Positions 1 through 6,630 of a stretch of DNA of 14,673 nt are shown here, one piece after another. Under the pieces are notes generated by a model. The model had not been told where the DNA came from and searched no databases. It saw only the letters and a list, made by a program, of their open reading frames with translations. A program made the position numbers and the translations under genes. The DNA is from an uncultured Clostridia bacterium (GTDB lineage Bacteria > Bacillota > Clostridia > Christensenellales > Aristaeellaceae): the NCBI GenBank assembly GCA_946409855.1, contig CAMJXZ010000043.1, forward strand, positions 1-14,673, given 5' to 3'. Within the stretch, counting starts at the first letter, position 1. Each line of letters begins with the position of its first letter.

Positions 1-67
1 GAAGCCCTGCCGCCTCCGGTCGGCTGCGCCGATCCGGCGAATAAATCGCCGGACGGACATGGGCTTC
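1..67. other. Foldable three-way-junction element at left edge
   Basis: Bases 1-7 (GAAGCCC) are complementary to 61-67 (GGGCTTC). TG at 8-9 can pair with CA at 58-59, and TCCG at 15-18 with CGGA at 54-57. Inside this stem lie two hairpins: CGGC/GCCG around a TGC loop at 21-31, and TCCGGCGA/TCGCCGGA around an ATAAA loop at 33-53. The whole can therefore be drawn as a three-way junction. No T-run follows it on the + strand, so it is not a typical terminator there. It may be the end of a structured RNA, a repeat element, or chance pairing in GC-rich DNA. The window starts exactly at its first base, so its real limits are unknown. Confidence 0.35.
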
Positions 68-154
68 GTGCCGCTCTGTCCCCATCATATCTCCTTCACA
101 TCTTGACTTTCTCCATCATTTTCCTACCCATGAAAAGTTACTCCGGCGTGCAGT

Positions 155-193
155 CGGGGATGATAAAAAGCGAGACGGGGATAATAAAACGCG
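155..193. repeat. Two 18-bp direct repeats, 21-bp period, upstream of xylanase promoter
   Basis: Copy 1 (155-172) reads CGGGGATGATAAAAAGCG and copy 2 (176-193) reads CGGGGATAATAAAACGCG. They match at 16 of 18 positions and start 21 bp apart, about two helical turns, so both would face the same side of the DNA. Copy 2 ends 8 bp before the -35 box of the xylanase promoter. This geometry is typical of sites for activators such as response regulators or AraC-type proteins. The regulator is not identified here. Confidence 0.55.
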
Positions 194-201
194 CGGATCG
201 A

Positions 202-230
202 TTGAATCCGCTCCCGCTTCATGGTATAAT
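202..230 (+). promoter_or_regulatory. SigA-type promoter of the GH10 xylanase
   Basis: The -35 box TTGAAT (202-207) and a perfect -10 box TATAAT (225-230) are separated by exactly 17 bp. Transcription would start near 237, giving a 5' leader of about 33 nt. A strong Shine-Dalgarno site, GGAGGAGG (254-261), sits 8 nt before the ATG at 270. Two direct repeats end just upstream of the -35 box. Confidence 0.85.
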
Positions 231-269
231 GGCATATCCCAATAGATCGGACCGGAGGAGGAAAAAACA

Positions 270-1781
270 ATGTTCAAACGTCTCACAGCGGTGCTGACGG
301 CGCTTTGCCTGATGCTGTGCGGCTGCGCGCTGGCGCAGGAAGAGAAATTTGTCAGTTACCACTCTGACTTTTCGAGCGGGACGGACGGGTGGTACGCCAG
401 GAGCGCCGGCGGGGCTTCCATTTCCGTTCAGGACGGCGCGCTGACCATCGTCGGCCGCACCGGCTCCTGGAATTCCCCGGGGCGGGATTTCCCGCTGGAG
501 GCGGGGAAGGAATACGCCCTGAGCGTGCAGGTCCGGCAGGACGCGGTGGCTTCCGCCACGTTCATGATCTCCGTCGCCCATTCCTCGCTGGGCGTGGAAT
601 CCTATGAGAACCTGGTCACCGGGGCCGCCGCCAAAGGGGAATGGGTGACGCTTTCCGGCACCTGGACGCCCGCGCCGTTTGACAATTTTATCCTGTATGT
701 GGAAACGGTGGGCAACGACACCCTGGATTTTTCCATCCGGGATTTTACCGTGAAGCTCTATGAGATGAAGGTGGACGAGGAAATCCCCTCCCTGAAGGAA
801 GCGTTCGCCGCCTACTTCCCGGTGGGCACCGCCGTCACCCAGATGGAAGCCCGGAACACCAGGCGCATGGACGTTTACGCCAGCCAGTTTGCCATCGTCA
901 CCCCCGGCAACGAGCTCAAGCCCGATTCCGTGCTGGACATCGCGGCCTGCAAGAAGCTGGCCAAAGAGGACGAGACGGCGGTGGCGGTCCACTTTAACGC
1001 CGCCCAGCCCATGCTCAGCTACTGCCGGGACCATCAGATCAAGGTGCACGGCCATGTGCTGGTCTGGCATTCGCAGACGCCGGACGCCTTCTTCCGGGAA
1101 AGCTACAGCACCGGAAAGCCCTATGTGTCCCGCGAGATCATGCTCGCCCGGCTGGACAATTACATCCGCCTGATCATGGAATACATGCAGGAGAAATACC
1201 CGGGCGTCATCGTTTCCTGGGACGTGGTCAACGAGGCCATTGACGACGGCACCGGCAAGCTGCGCGCGTCCAACTGGACGAAGGTGATCGGCGAGGACTT
1301 TGTGGAGCGCGCCTTCGAGATCGCCCGGAAGTACGCCCCGGCGGATACCAGGCTCTACTACAACGATTACAATTCCCATCTGGCGCCCAAGGCGGACGGG
1401 ATCATCGCCCTGCTGACCCGGCTGGCTGCCGAGGGCAACATCGACGGGTACGGGTTCCAGTCCCATTATTCCAGCGGCGGCGTGATGCTGAGCCGGATCC
1501 GCAATATGTTTGAACAGGTGGAAGCGCTGGGGCTGCGCGTCCGCGTCAGCGAGCTGGACATCACCATTGACAACACGTCGGACCCCATGCTGAAAGCCCA
1601 GGCCTACTGCTATAAAAACCTGTTCGGCCTGTACATGGAGCACGCGGCGCACATCGACGCGGTGCAGTTCTGGGGCGTGACCGACGACCTGAGCTGGCTG
1701 GCCGCCAAGCATCCCCTGATCTTTGACGCCCGCATCCAGCCCAAGCCCGCCTTCTGGGCGATCATGGAGCTGGTGCAGTGA
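270..1781 (+). CDS. Secreted GH10 endo-1,4-beta-xylanase with N-terminal CBM-like domain
   Basis: Predicted to cut the beta-1,4-xylan backbone outside the cell by a retaining mechanism (GH10, clan GH-A). The 503-residue protein begins with a signal peptide. LCGC at 16-19 could be a lipobox (lipid anchor on Cys19), but ALA at 20-22 would also suit signal peptidase I, so anchored versus free is undecided. Residues about 30-165 form a beta-rich module resembling the CBM4/9/22 group. The GH10 barrel covers about 170-503. Visible signatures are the substrate-site histidines H260 and H267 (HGHVLVWH), the acid/base E322 in WDVVNEA and the nucleophile E428 in VSELDIT; their 106-residue spacing is usual for the family. 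It is transcribed alone, from its own promoter to the terminator at 1832. A paired direct repeat upstream suggests activator control. No dockerin or SLH domain is seen. Confidence 0.95.
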   Translation: MFKRLTAVLTALCLMLCGCALAQEEKFVSYHSDFSSGTDGWYARSAGGASISVQDGALTIVGRTGSWNSPGRDFPLEAGKEYALSVQVRQDAVASATFMISVAHSSLGVESYENLVTGAAAKGEWVTLSGTWTPAPFDNFILYVETVGNDTLDFSIRDFTVKLYEMKVDEEIPSLKEAFAAYFPVGTAVTQMEARNTRRMDVYASQFAIVTPGNELKPDSVLDIAACKKLAKEDETAVAVHFNAAQPMLSYCRDHQIKVHGHVLVWHSQTPDAFFRESYSTGKPYVSREIMLARLDNYIRLIMEYMQEKYPGVIVSWDVVNEAIDDGTGKLRASNWTKVIGEDFVERAFEIARKYAPADTRLYYNDYNSHLAPKADGIIALLTRLAAEGNIDGYGFQSHYSSGGVMLSRIRNMFEQVEALGLRVRVSELDITIDNTSDPMLKAQAYCYKNLFGLYMEHAAHIDAVQFWGVTDDLSWLAAKHPLIFDARIQPKPAFWAIMELVQ

Positions 1782-1831
1782 TCCATTGATGCCGTCCGGA
1801 TGGGGCAGCCAATGCCCTGAGCCGGATCAGA

Positions 1832-1870
1832 AACGGCGCCGTTCCCTTTGCGGGATGCGGCGCCGTTTTT
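1832..1870 (+). terminator. Rho-independent terminator after xylanase gene
   Basis: A perfect 10-bp stem (AACGGCGCCG at 1832-1841, CGGCGCCGTT at 1858-1867) with a 16-nt loop is followed by a T-run on the + strand. It lies between the convergent xylanase and L,D-transpeptidase genes. On the - strand the stem is followed only by TTTC-like sequence, so it may serve both genes but best suits the xylanase. Confidence 0.85.
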
Positions 1871-1876
1871 GATATT

Positions 1877-2824
1877 TTACCGGATCACGATCAGCGCGCC
1901 GGGCCGCGCCCAGCGGATGATATCCCGCACGCGGTCCTGATCGGCGGCCACGCAGCCGGCCGTGCAGCCGGAAGGACCTTTGCAGTGCAGGAAAATGCAG
2001 CTGCCCTTGCCGGGGACGCCTTCCGCGTTGTAATCGATGAACATGCAGTAGTTGTACTGGGGCCGGTAAAGGATCAGGTATTCGTCCGCCGGTGTCCGGG
2101 GACGGGCGGTCTCCCGGGTATCCACCAGCCGGTTGTACATCGGATCGCCGGAGGTGGCGCACCAGTAATGGTATTTGGTCACCTGCAGGTAGGGCATCCG
2201 CGCCCCCGGGTCTTCCAGGATCCCGAAGGGACAGGTCAGGTGAAAGGTTCCCGACGGCGTGCGCTTGTCCCCTTCCCGGGTTTTGCCGACCCCGTTCCGG
2301 CCGACCAGGGCGTCGGTTTCCCAGAGGCAGTGCCACATACCGTGCCGCTTTTCGTGCACGCTCAGCCGGGCGAGGCTGCCGCCCAAATGGGAAACCAGGA
2401 CGATCTGCGCGGCGTCCCCGGCGGCGGGAACGTCCGCCAGCGCTTCGTCCCGGGAGAAGGGGGTGAGGGGGCCGCCCGTGTCCCGGTCGGTCACGGTGCA
2501 GCCGCTTTCCAGCGCCCACTGGCAGGCCCAGGTATCCGCGTGAACACGGATGAGAAAAAGGGCGCCGCAGTCCTGAAAAGCGGAAGGATCGATCTGTTCA
2601 AGCGAGTCCGGCAGGGTGATTTCCCGGAGCCTTGTACAGCCCTTAAAGGCGTCCGGCCCGATGACCCGGATCCCTTCCGGCACCGTCACCCGCTCCAGCG
2701 CGGTGTCCATATAAAACGCTTCCTCGCCAAGGATCTGCGCTTCGGCCGGCCGGTCCGCGCTCTGGGCGAAGGCGCCTGCCGCCGCCGCCAGGAAAACAGC
2801 GGCCAGCAAAAGAAAACGAAACAA
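1877..2824 (-). CDS. Secreted LRR-L,D-transpeptidase (YkuD) fusion, TTG start
   Basis: Predicted extracellular enzyme of the L,D-transpeptidase family, which makes or remodels 3-3 peptidoglycan cross-links or attaches proteins. The TTG start at 2824 is chosen because AAGGAGG (2834-2840) lies 9 nt upstream and a clean signal peptide follows (MFRFLLLAAV..., AFA/Q cleavage after residue 20). An ATG at 2863 has poorly spaced SD and would bury the signal. The 315-residue protein has short BspA-type (LRR_5) repeats at about 30-112, seen as paired motifs like AFKGCTRLREITLP. The YkuD domain covers about 130-315, with H280 and the motif SGCTAGCVA, whose C291 is the likely nucleophile. It follows the two-TM gene by 74 nt, a gap holding a small hairpin (2868-2884), so the two are probably cotranscribed. 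The exact peptidoglycan activity is inferred from family only. Confidence 0.85.
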   Translation of the reverse strand: MFRFLLLAAVFLAAAAGAFAQSADRPAEAQILGEEAFYMDTALERVTVPEGIRVIGPDAFKGCTRLREITLPDSLEQIDPSAFQDCGALFLIRVHADTWACQWALESGCTVTDRDTGGPLTPFSRDEALADVPAAGDAAQIVLVSHLGGSLARLSVHEKRHGMWHCLWETDALVGRNGVGKTREGDKRTPSGTFHLTCPFGILEDPGARMPYLQVTKYHYWCATSGDPMYNRLVDTRETARPRTPADEYLILYRPQYNYCMFIDYNAEGVPGKGSCIFLHCKGPSGCTAGCVAADQDRVRDIIRWARPGALIVIR

Positions 2825-2898
2825 CCGGCTGTTCCTCCTTTCGGCGTTTGGGCGCGGGATCATCTTTCCGGGCCGTTGACCCGGGACGCGGGCGGGGA

Positions 2899-3486
2899 TC
2901 AGCACGGCGGTCCTTCCCGGCGGAAGGAGATGGCGTGGAACCGCTTCTGCAGGTTGATGCGGGCGGCGTTCCGTTCCTTGTCGTCGATCAGGAATATTTC
3001 CACCGCGCCCCAGAAAGGCACCGTCGCCAGGATGTCCAGGATGTAGAAAACGATGTCCCGGAAGGTGCCTTCCTCTGTCCACACGCGGCCCAGGAAGGTC
3101 ATCAGGAGAATGAACAGCAGGCCCGTTCCGCACAAACCGATGCCCAGCATGTTCTGACGGCTTTGTCTCCGGTAATGGATCCGGGATTTCAGCATGACGT
3201 TTTTTACGAAAATGTCTTCGAGCTGCCGCTCGTCGTACCCTTCCATGTCGTCAAAGGAGATGACCAGGTCCAGCTTGTAGCGGCGGGGCGCCAGATCATA
3301 GGCGCAGAGCAGGAGGTCCGTGAATTCTTCCGACAGCACGGGGGTCCTGGAAAGGAGATTCTGGCTGAAGATATCGCCGGGCTTTTCAAACTTCATGGGG
3401 ATCACGGCGATCTTATTCTCCGGATCCAGGTCGAAAAAATCATGCTGGATGGTGTTCTGTCTTTCTTTGATGGAATACGTCTTCAC
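2899..3486 (-). CDS. Two-transmembrane protein of unknown function (GTG start)
   Basis: Not recognised as a named family. The GTG start at 3486 is chosen because AAGGAG (3494-3499) lies 7 nt upstream and a good promoter sits at 3563-3591. The frame extends to an ATG at 3591, but that start would overlap the promoter. The 195-residue product has a soluble, charged N-terminal part of about 110 residues containing YKLDLVISFDDMEGYDE, then a basic stretch (RIHYRRQSRQ). Two membrane segments follow at about 113-132 and 145-167, and a short basic tail. By the positive-inside rule both ends are probably cytoplasmic. It is the first gene of a likely two-gene unit with the LRR-L,D-transpeptidase, so a role at the cell envelope is possible but is an inference from position alone. 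Confidence 0.75.
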   Translation of the reverse strand: MKTYSIKERQNTIQHDFFDLDPENKIAVIPMKFEKPGDIFSQNLLSRTPVLSEEFTDLLLCAYDLAPRRYKLDLVISFDDMEGYDERQLEDIFVKNVMLKSRIHYRRQSRQNMLGIGLCGTGLLFILLMTFLGRVWTEEGTFRDIVFYILDILATVPFWGAVEIFLIDDKERNAARINLQKRFHAISFRREGPPC

Positions 3487-3562
3487 GGGGCTGCTCCTTT
3501 TTGTTCGGCGGGCAGGAATCAGGACCGGCGCCGCGTGGGCCGTCTGGGGCTTCTTTCCCGCA

Positions 3563-3591
3563 ACGTTACCAAAAACCAAAGGATCTGTCAA
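3563..3591 (-). promoter_or_regulatory. SigA-type promoter of the two-TM/L,D-transpeptidase unit
   Basis: Read on the - strand: a perfect -35 box TTGACA (3586-3591), a 17-bp spacer, and TAACGT (3563-3568) as the -10 box, preceded by TGG as an extended -10 element. The -10 match is only 3 of 6, but spacing and the extended motif compensate. Transcription would start near 3556, giving a leader of about 70 nt to the GTG at 3486. Confidence 0.6.
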
Positions 3592-3673
3592 GGGCGGCGG
3601 TCCCGCCGCAAACGATGCGGCGGACGGGCAGTCTCGTCCGGCGAAGGGATCCGGCGTTTGTTTGTCCGAATCA

Positions 3674-3721
3674 AACAGCCTTCCGTGAGGAATGGGTCCA
3701 TCACGGAAGGCTGTTGGTTTT
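3674..3721 (-). terminator. Hairpin terminator after S41 peptidase gene
   Basis: A perfect 15-bp stem (3674-3688 with 3701-3715) and a 12-nt loop lies 78 nt past the stop of the S41 peptidase gene. On the - strand it is followed by TTTGATT, a weak U-tract; on the + strand GGTTTT follows, but no + gene precedes it. It most likely ends the S41 transcript and insulates the next promoter at 3591. Confidence 0.7.
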
Positions 3722-3793
3722 ATGCCGCCCGGCAGGCCGCCTGCGCGGTTTTCGGCGGGCGCCTGTTCTTGTTCATTCCCGCGCCTGTGCCGG

Positions 3794-5848
3794 TTACCGG
3801 GTGCTGTGGATCAGTTCCACCAGGCCCGTTCGGTCGTAGAAGGAGGCGGGCTTGGTCAGCACGATGTCAGGCTCGATGCCTTCGTCCACGTTGTAGAAAG
3901 AGCCGTTCCGCACCAGGGCGATCTGCTTGGTGCCGGAAATCTGGAACTGGGTGCCGGACGCGGACGTGCAGGGCAGCACCACGCAGGAGCCGCCGCCGGA
4001 CCGCTGGCCGATCAGGGTCACCGCGTGGGAATCCCTGAAGAAGGCGGGCACGAGGTTTCCGCAGGAGAAAGACAGGGGGGAAATCAGGCAGTACAGATGA
4101 TAGTCCTGATTGGCCAGCGTGTCCCCGTCGTCGTAATCCGCCTGTTCGTTCAGGTTCAGGTCGCAGTCGTAATTCATGATGCTCAGCGCGCCGGTCATGG
4201 TATCGTGCAGGGCGAAGCTGCACTCGTCCAGGTACCAGCACATGACCGCGACCGCCGCGGCCACGCTGCCGCCGCCGTTGTTGCTCAGGTCGATGACGAC
4301 GTTTTTGATCGGGCTGTTTTCACGCTTGATCTGCGCGTTCGCGTACTGAAGCAGGCGGATGGTATCGTCTCCGCAGTCTTCCAGCGAGGCGGGGATGCCC
4401 AGATCGTAATATTCGCTGTAATCTTCCGAAATGGCGCTGCAGGAGAACCCGTCAAAGGTGATGAACGCCGTGTCATCGACCTCCTCGTAGGCGGGGCATT
4501 CCTCCGGGTAGGCTTCTTCCCGGGCGCTGGAGTAGCGGAAACCGTCGGAAAAGTATTTGCTGTTTGAATAGCCCATCGCCTCGAAGAATTTGATGAACTC
4601 TTCAAATTCATCACCGGCGGGGTGGCGCCAGCTCGCCGCGTTGTAGCCGCTGTGCAGGTCGTCCAGGTAAAGCCCCGTCAGCAGCATGACCGCGTCGTCA
4701 AAATCGGCGGCCCGATAGGTCATGAAAGCGTCTGCCAGCTGTGGATTGTGGGCGATCATGTCCCGGAAGCTGACGATGCCGTGCTCGGGCTTGAGTCCGT
4801 AGAAGGTGTCGAGCAGGAAGAGCAGTTCATTATAGTTGAACACGGCGAATTCTCTGCTCATTTCCTCAGGCTCCGCCTCGCCGGCCTTTTCTAGCAGCGA
4901 TCCGTCGTACGCCGCGCCGAAGACCGTTTGGCCGTTGAAGACGTACTGCAGATAGTTCTGATTCATGAACAGGTCGTTCATGGTCTGGAAGGGGACATAG
5001 CATTCGCCCCCGATGCTGTACAGGTGAATGCCGTACGCGCCCAGATCCAGGTATGTCCCGCTGCCGTGCCGGTTGAAGGAACGGCCCGCGTTGACGAAGA
5101 AATGGCGGCCGTATGCCGGGTCGGTCGTGACGTACAGATCGTTGTAGAAATCTTCAGGGACTTCTTCGCCGCGGGCAGTCATCTCTTCCGCCTGCGCCAT
5201 CAGCGCGTTGAATTCCTCCAGGAAATTCGTTTCCACCGGTTCCGGCAGGTCCAGGGCCGCCACCAGGGAAGTGACGCCTGGCTTCGCGGTAAAAAGGTTG
5301 TAGCTGTCAAACAGGATCTGGTCGGCAAAGGGGAGGAAAACCATGGTCGTGCCGTTGTCCGGACGGGTGACGAAGTAGGTATCCACGTCGCCGGCTTCCT
5401 GCGCGGGCGCGGCAACGGATACCGCGTCGTTTCCGCCGTATTTCTTCATCATTTCCCGGAAGCTCGCCATATATTCGGACATGGCCGCATCATTGCTCAC
5501 GAGCGAGAAGAAGAAGTCGTTGATCTCGCTGACCCCCTCCGCGCGCCGGATTTCAAAGGTCATGCCGTCCCACTCGTCATAGTCCTTCATCAGGGCGGCG
5601 AAGAAGGGCATGTACTCGGACAGGGCGACGTAGGGAATGTCCCCGCCGTCCACGAAATACAGGGTCATCGTGCTTTGAACGGGCTCCTGCTCGTCGTCAA
5701 ACGAGCGCAGATAGGGGAAGGTCTTCGCTTCCGCCGTATGGGCGGCGGTTTGGGGGAGTTCCGCCGTATCCGCGGCCTGAACCGGCGCGGCCCACGGGAT
5801 CATCAGCACGATCAGCAGCAATGCGACGCATTTTTTCATTTTGTTCAT
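3794..5848 (-). CDS. Secreted S41-family (tail-specific-type) peptidase
   Basis: Predicted extracellular serine peptidase-like protein. Of two adjacent ATG codons (5851, 5848), the second is preferred because AGGAG (5856-5860) is then 7 nt away instead of 4. A signal peptide (MNKMKKCVALLLIVLMIPWA..., cleavage near VQAA) is followed by about 430 acidic residues with no family I can name, containing copper-amine-oxidase-like or unknown beta segments. The S41 core covers about 455-684. IDLSNNGGGS matches the conserved strand and glycine loop, and SPLSFSCGNLV carries the expected nucleophile (S595, counting from 5848). The catalytic lysine expected about 25 residues later in CtpA-type enzymes is not visible; GQRSGGGSC stands in its place. 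It may use another catalytic arrangement, or be inactive. The gene is monocistronic between its promoter (5911-5939) and the hairpin at 3674. Confidence 0.85.
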   Translation of the reverse strand: MNKMKKCVALLLIVLMIPWAAPVQAADTAELPQTAAHTAEAKTFPYLRSFDDEQEPVQSTMTLYFVDGGDIPYVALSEYMPFFAALMKDYDEWDGMTFEIRRAEGVSEINDFFFSLVSNDAAMSEYMASFREMMKKYGGNDAVSVAAPAQEAGDVDTYFVTRPDNGTTMVFLPFADQILFDSYNLFTAKPGVTSLVAALDLPEPVETNFLEEFNALMAQAEEMTARGEEVPEDFYNDLYVTTDPAYGRHFFVNAGRSFNRHGSGTYLDLGAYGIHLYSIGGECYVPFQTMNDLFMNQNYLQYVFNGQTVFGAAYDGSLLEKAGEAEPEEMSREFAVFNYNELLFLLDTFYGLKPEHGIVSFRDMIAHNPQLADAFMTYRAADFDDAVMLLTGLYLDDLHSGYNAASWRHPAGDEFEEFIKFFEAMGYSNSKYFSDGFRYSSAREEAYPEECPAYEEVDDTAFITFDGFSCSAISEDYSEYYDLGIPASLEDCGDDTIRLLQYANAQIKRENSPIKNVVIDLSNNGGGSVAAAVAVMCWYLDECSFALHDTMTGALSIMNYDCDLNLNEQADYDDGDTLANQDYHLYCLISPLSFSCGNLVPAFFRDSHAVTLIGQRSGGGSCVVLPCTSASGTQFQISGTKQIALVRNGSFYNVDEGIEPDIVLTKPASFYDRTGLVELIHSTR

Positions 5849-5910
5849 CATGACGCTCCTTTTCCCGGATCGGTTGTCCGGTGCCGGAAAATAATTTTAT
5901 ATTTGCTGTG

Positions 5911-5939
5911 ATTGTATCATAATATGTATGACAATTCAA
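5911..5939 (-). promoter_or_regulatory. SigA-type promoter of S41 peptidase gene
   Basis: Read on the - strand: TTGAAT (5934-5939), a 17-bp spacer and TACAAT (5911-5916), with TGA immediately before the -10 as an extended element. Transcription would begin near 5904, about 55 nt before the start codon. The surrounding sequence is markedly AT-rich compared with the flanking genes. Confidence 0.8.
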
Positions 5940-6027
5940 TAAGCCCGGCGGGGTTTCATGCCCTTTTTGCGCCGCGGCGGATTCCGGGATGCCGGGAACC
6001 GCGGCATTTGTCATCTGTTCCAAGGAC

Positions 6028-6071
6028 GTTTTCCTCATCATGATGTGATGTTTTCCTCATCATGATGTGAT
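6028..6071. repeat. Perfect 22-bp tandem direct repeat upstream of yjcQ-like promoter
   Basis: Two identical 22-bp units lie head to tail at 6028-6049 and 6050-6071. Each contains the perfect 10-bp palindrome CATCATGATG (6037-6046 and 6059-6068), flanked by TTTTCCT on one side and TGAT on the other. The second unit ends 9 bp before a TTGACA box. This looks like a pair of regulator sites in helical phase; a two-copy array is too small for CRISPR. Confidence 0.75.
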
Positions 6072-6080
6072 GAATATTCC

Positions 6081-6109
6081 TTGACAAATCAGCGGTGAAA
6101 CAGGATAAT
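6081..6109 (+). promoter_or_regulatory. SigA-type promoter of mini-ORF/yjcQ-like/PAP2 unit
   Basis: A perfect -35 box TTGACA (6081-6086), a 17-bp spacer and GATAAT (6104-6109, 5 of 6 matches). Transcription would start near 6116, just before the SD site GGAGGAGG (6128-6135) of the 28-codon ORF. The tandem 22-bp repeat ends 9 bp upstream. Confidence 0.8.
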
Positions 6110-6141
6110 AAAGGACGGATCAATTCCGGAGGAGGAATGCG

Positions 6142-6228
6142 ATGCTGTTTCAGGGACGCAGGAAAATCAAACGGCGGGCGTCCCGGCCGGGGGATTTGAT
6201 CGCGGCGCTGATGAACCGTTTTCAATGA
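6142..6228 (+). CDS. 28-residue basic mini-ORF (leader peptide candidate)
   Basis: An ATG at 6142 stands 6 nt after an excellent SD site, GGAGGAGG (6128-6135), itself just downstream of a strong promoter. The product is 28 residues, beginning MLFQGRRKIKRRASRPG and ending in MNRFQ, and is strongly basic with about seven Arg/Lys in the first half. Its stop is 16 nt before the yjcQ-like start, which has its own SD, so translation could be coupled. It could be a small functional protein, a leader peptide, or the remnant of a longer gene. No attenuator hairpin or run of rare codons is seen. It is supported by promoter, SD and position only, without recognised homology. Confidence 0.5.
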   Translation: MLFQGRRKIKRRASRPGDLIAALMNRFQ

Positions 6229-6244
6229 AAGGAAGGGGAGCTTC

Positions 6245-6580
6245 ATGGCGAAGGATGATTATTATGTGATCGTATTCCGGATCCTGAAACATCTGTACAA
6301 GCAGCTGAAAGCCGGCCTGCCGCCGGAACCCGAAATGCTCCGGCACGACAGCAAAACCTGCAACGTGAACGAAACGTACTGGCGCTACATCGTGCTGTGC
6401 ATGCAGGAAGAAGGGCTGATCCGGGGCCTGAAAACCGGCGAAAGCCAGATGGAAGAAACCCCGCTGGAGGATCAGCTTGCGAATATCCAGATCACGCCCA
6501 AGGGCATTGAGCTTCTGAGCGACAACCGGATGAGCGAACGGGTGGACGGCCTGATCAAGGGCGCCCTTGGGGTCGGCTGA
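6245..6580 (+). CDS. YjcQ-family winged-helix-like protein
   Basis: The 111-residue product matches the YjcQ family pattern: an N-terminal DYYVIVFRILKHLY helix, a central ETYWRYIVLCMQEEGLIRG segment and a C-terminal NIQITPKGIELL strand-helix. The order suggests a small winged-helix fold. YjcQ proteins are known from Bacillus and are often found near phage genes; their biochemical role is not established. A purine-rich SD (AAGGAAGGGGAG, ending at 6240) precedes the ATG by 4 nt. It is followed after 50 nt by the PAP2 gene, and no phage genes are visible nearby. With the upstream direct repeat it might be an autoregulator of its own operon, but that is an inference. A DNA-binding role is plausible yet unproven. 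Confidence 0.8.
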   Translation: MAKDDYYVIVFRILKHLYKQLKAGLPPEPEMLRHDSKTCNVNETYWRYIVLCMQEEGLIRGLKTGESQMEETPLEDQLANIQITPKGIELLSDNRMSERVDGLIKGALGVG

Positions 6581-6630
6581 CGGACGGCGTGCGGAACACG
6601 GGGAAATGAAAAAAGAAGTGAGGAATCGGA

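Noticed and set aside
219..1712. 497-codon open frame on the - strand opposite the xylanase
   Set aside because: It lies wholly antisense to an enzyme with intact GH10 motifs, has no SD or family match, and its residue mix (His/Gly/Val rich) is that of a GC-rich shadow.
2825..3133. Longer N-terminus for the L,D-transpeptidase from an ATG at 3133 or 2863
   Set aside because: The extension overlaps the two-TM gene, reads as shadow sequence, and would bury the signal peptide. TTG at 2824 has an ideal SD.
5989..6007. Hairpin ATGCCG/CGGCAT in the divergent control region
   Set aside because: Only 6 bp, not downstream of any gene on either strand, and common by chance in GC-rich DNA.
6028..6071. 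CRISPR or minisatellite reading of the 22-bp repeat
   Set aside because: Two adjacent copies with no spacer and no cas genes nearby; position by the promoter fits a regulator site better.
6137..6199. Alternative ATG at 6137 giving a 20-residue peptide
   Set aside because: It lies only 1 nt after the SD site, too close for initiation; the ATG at 6142 has 6 nt spacing.
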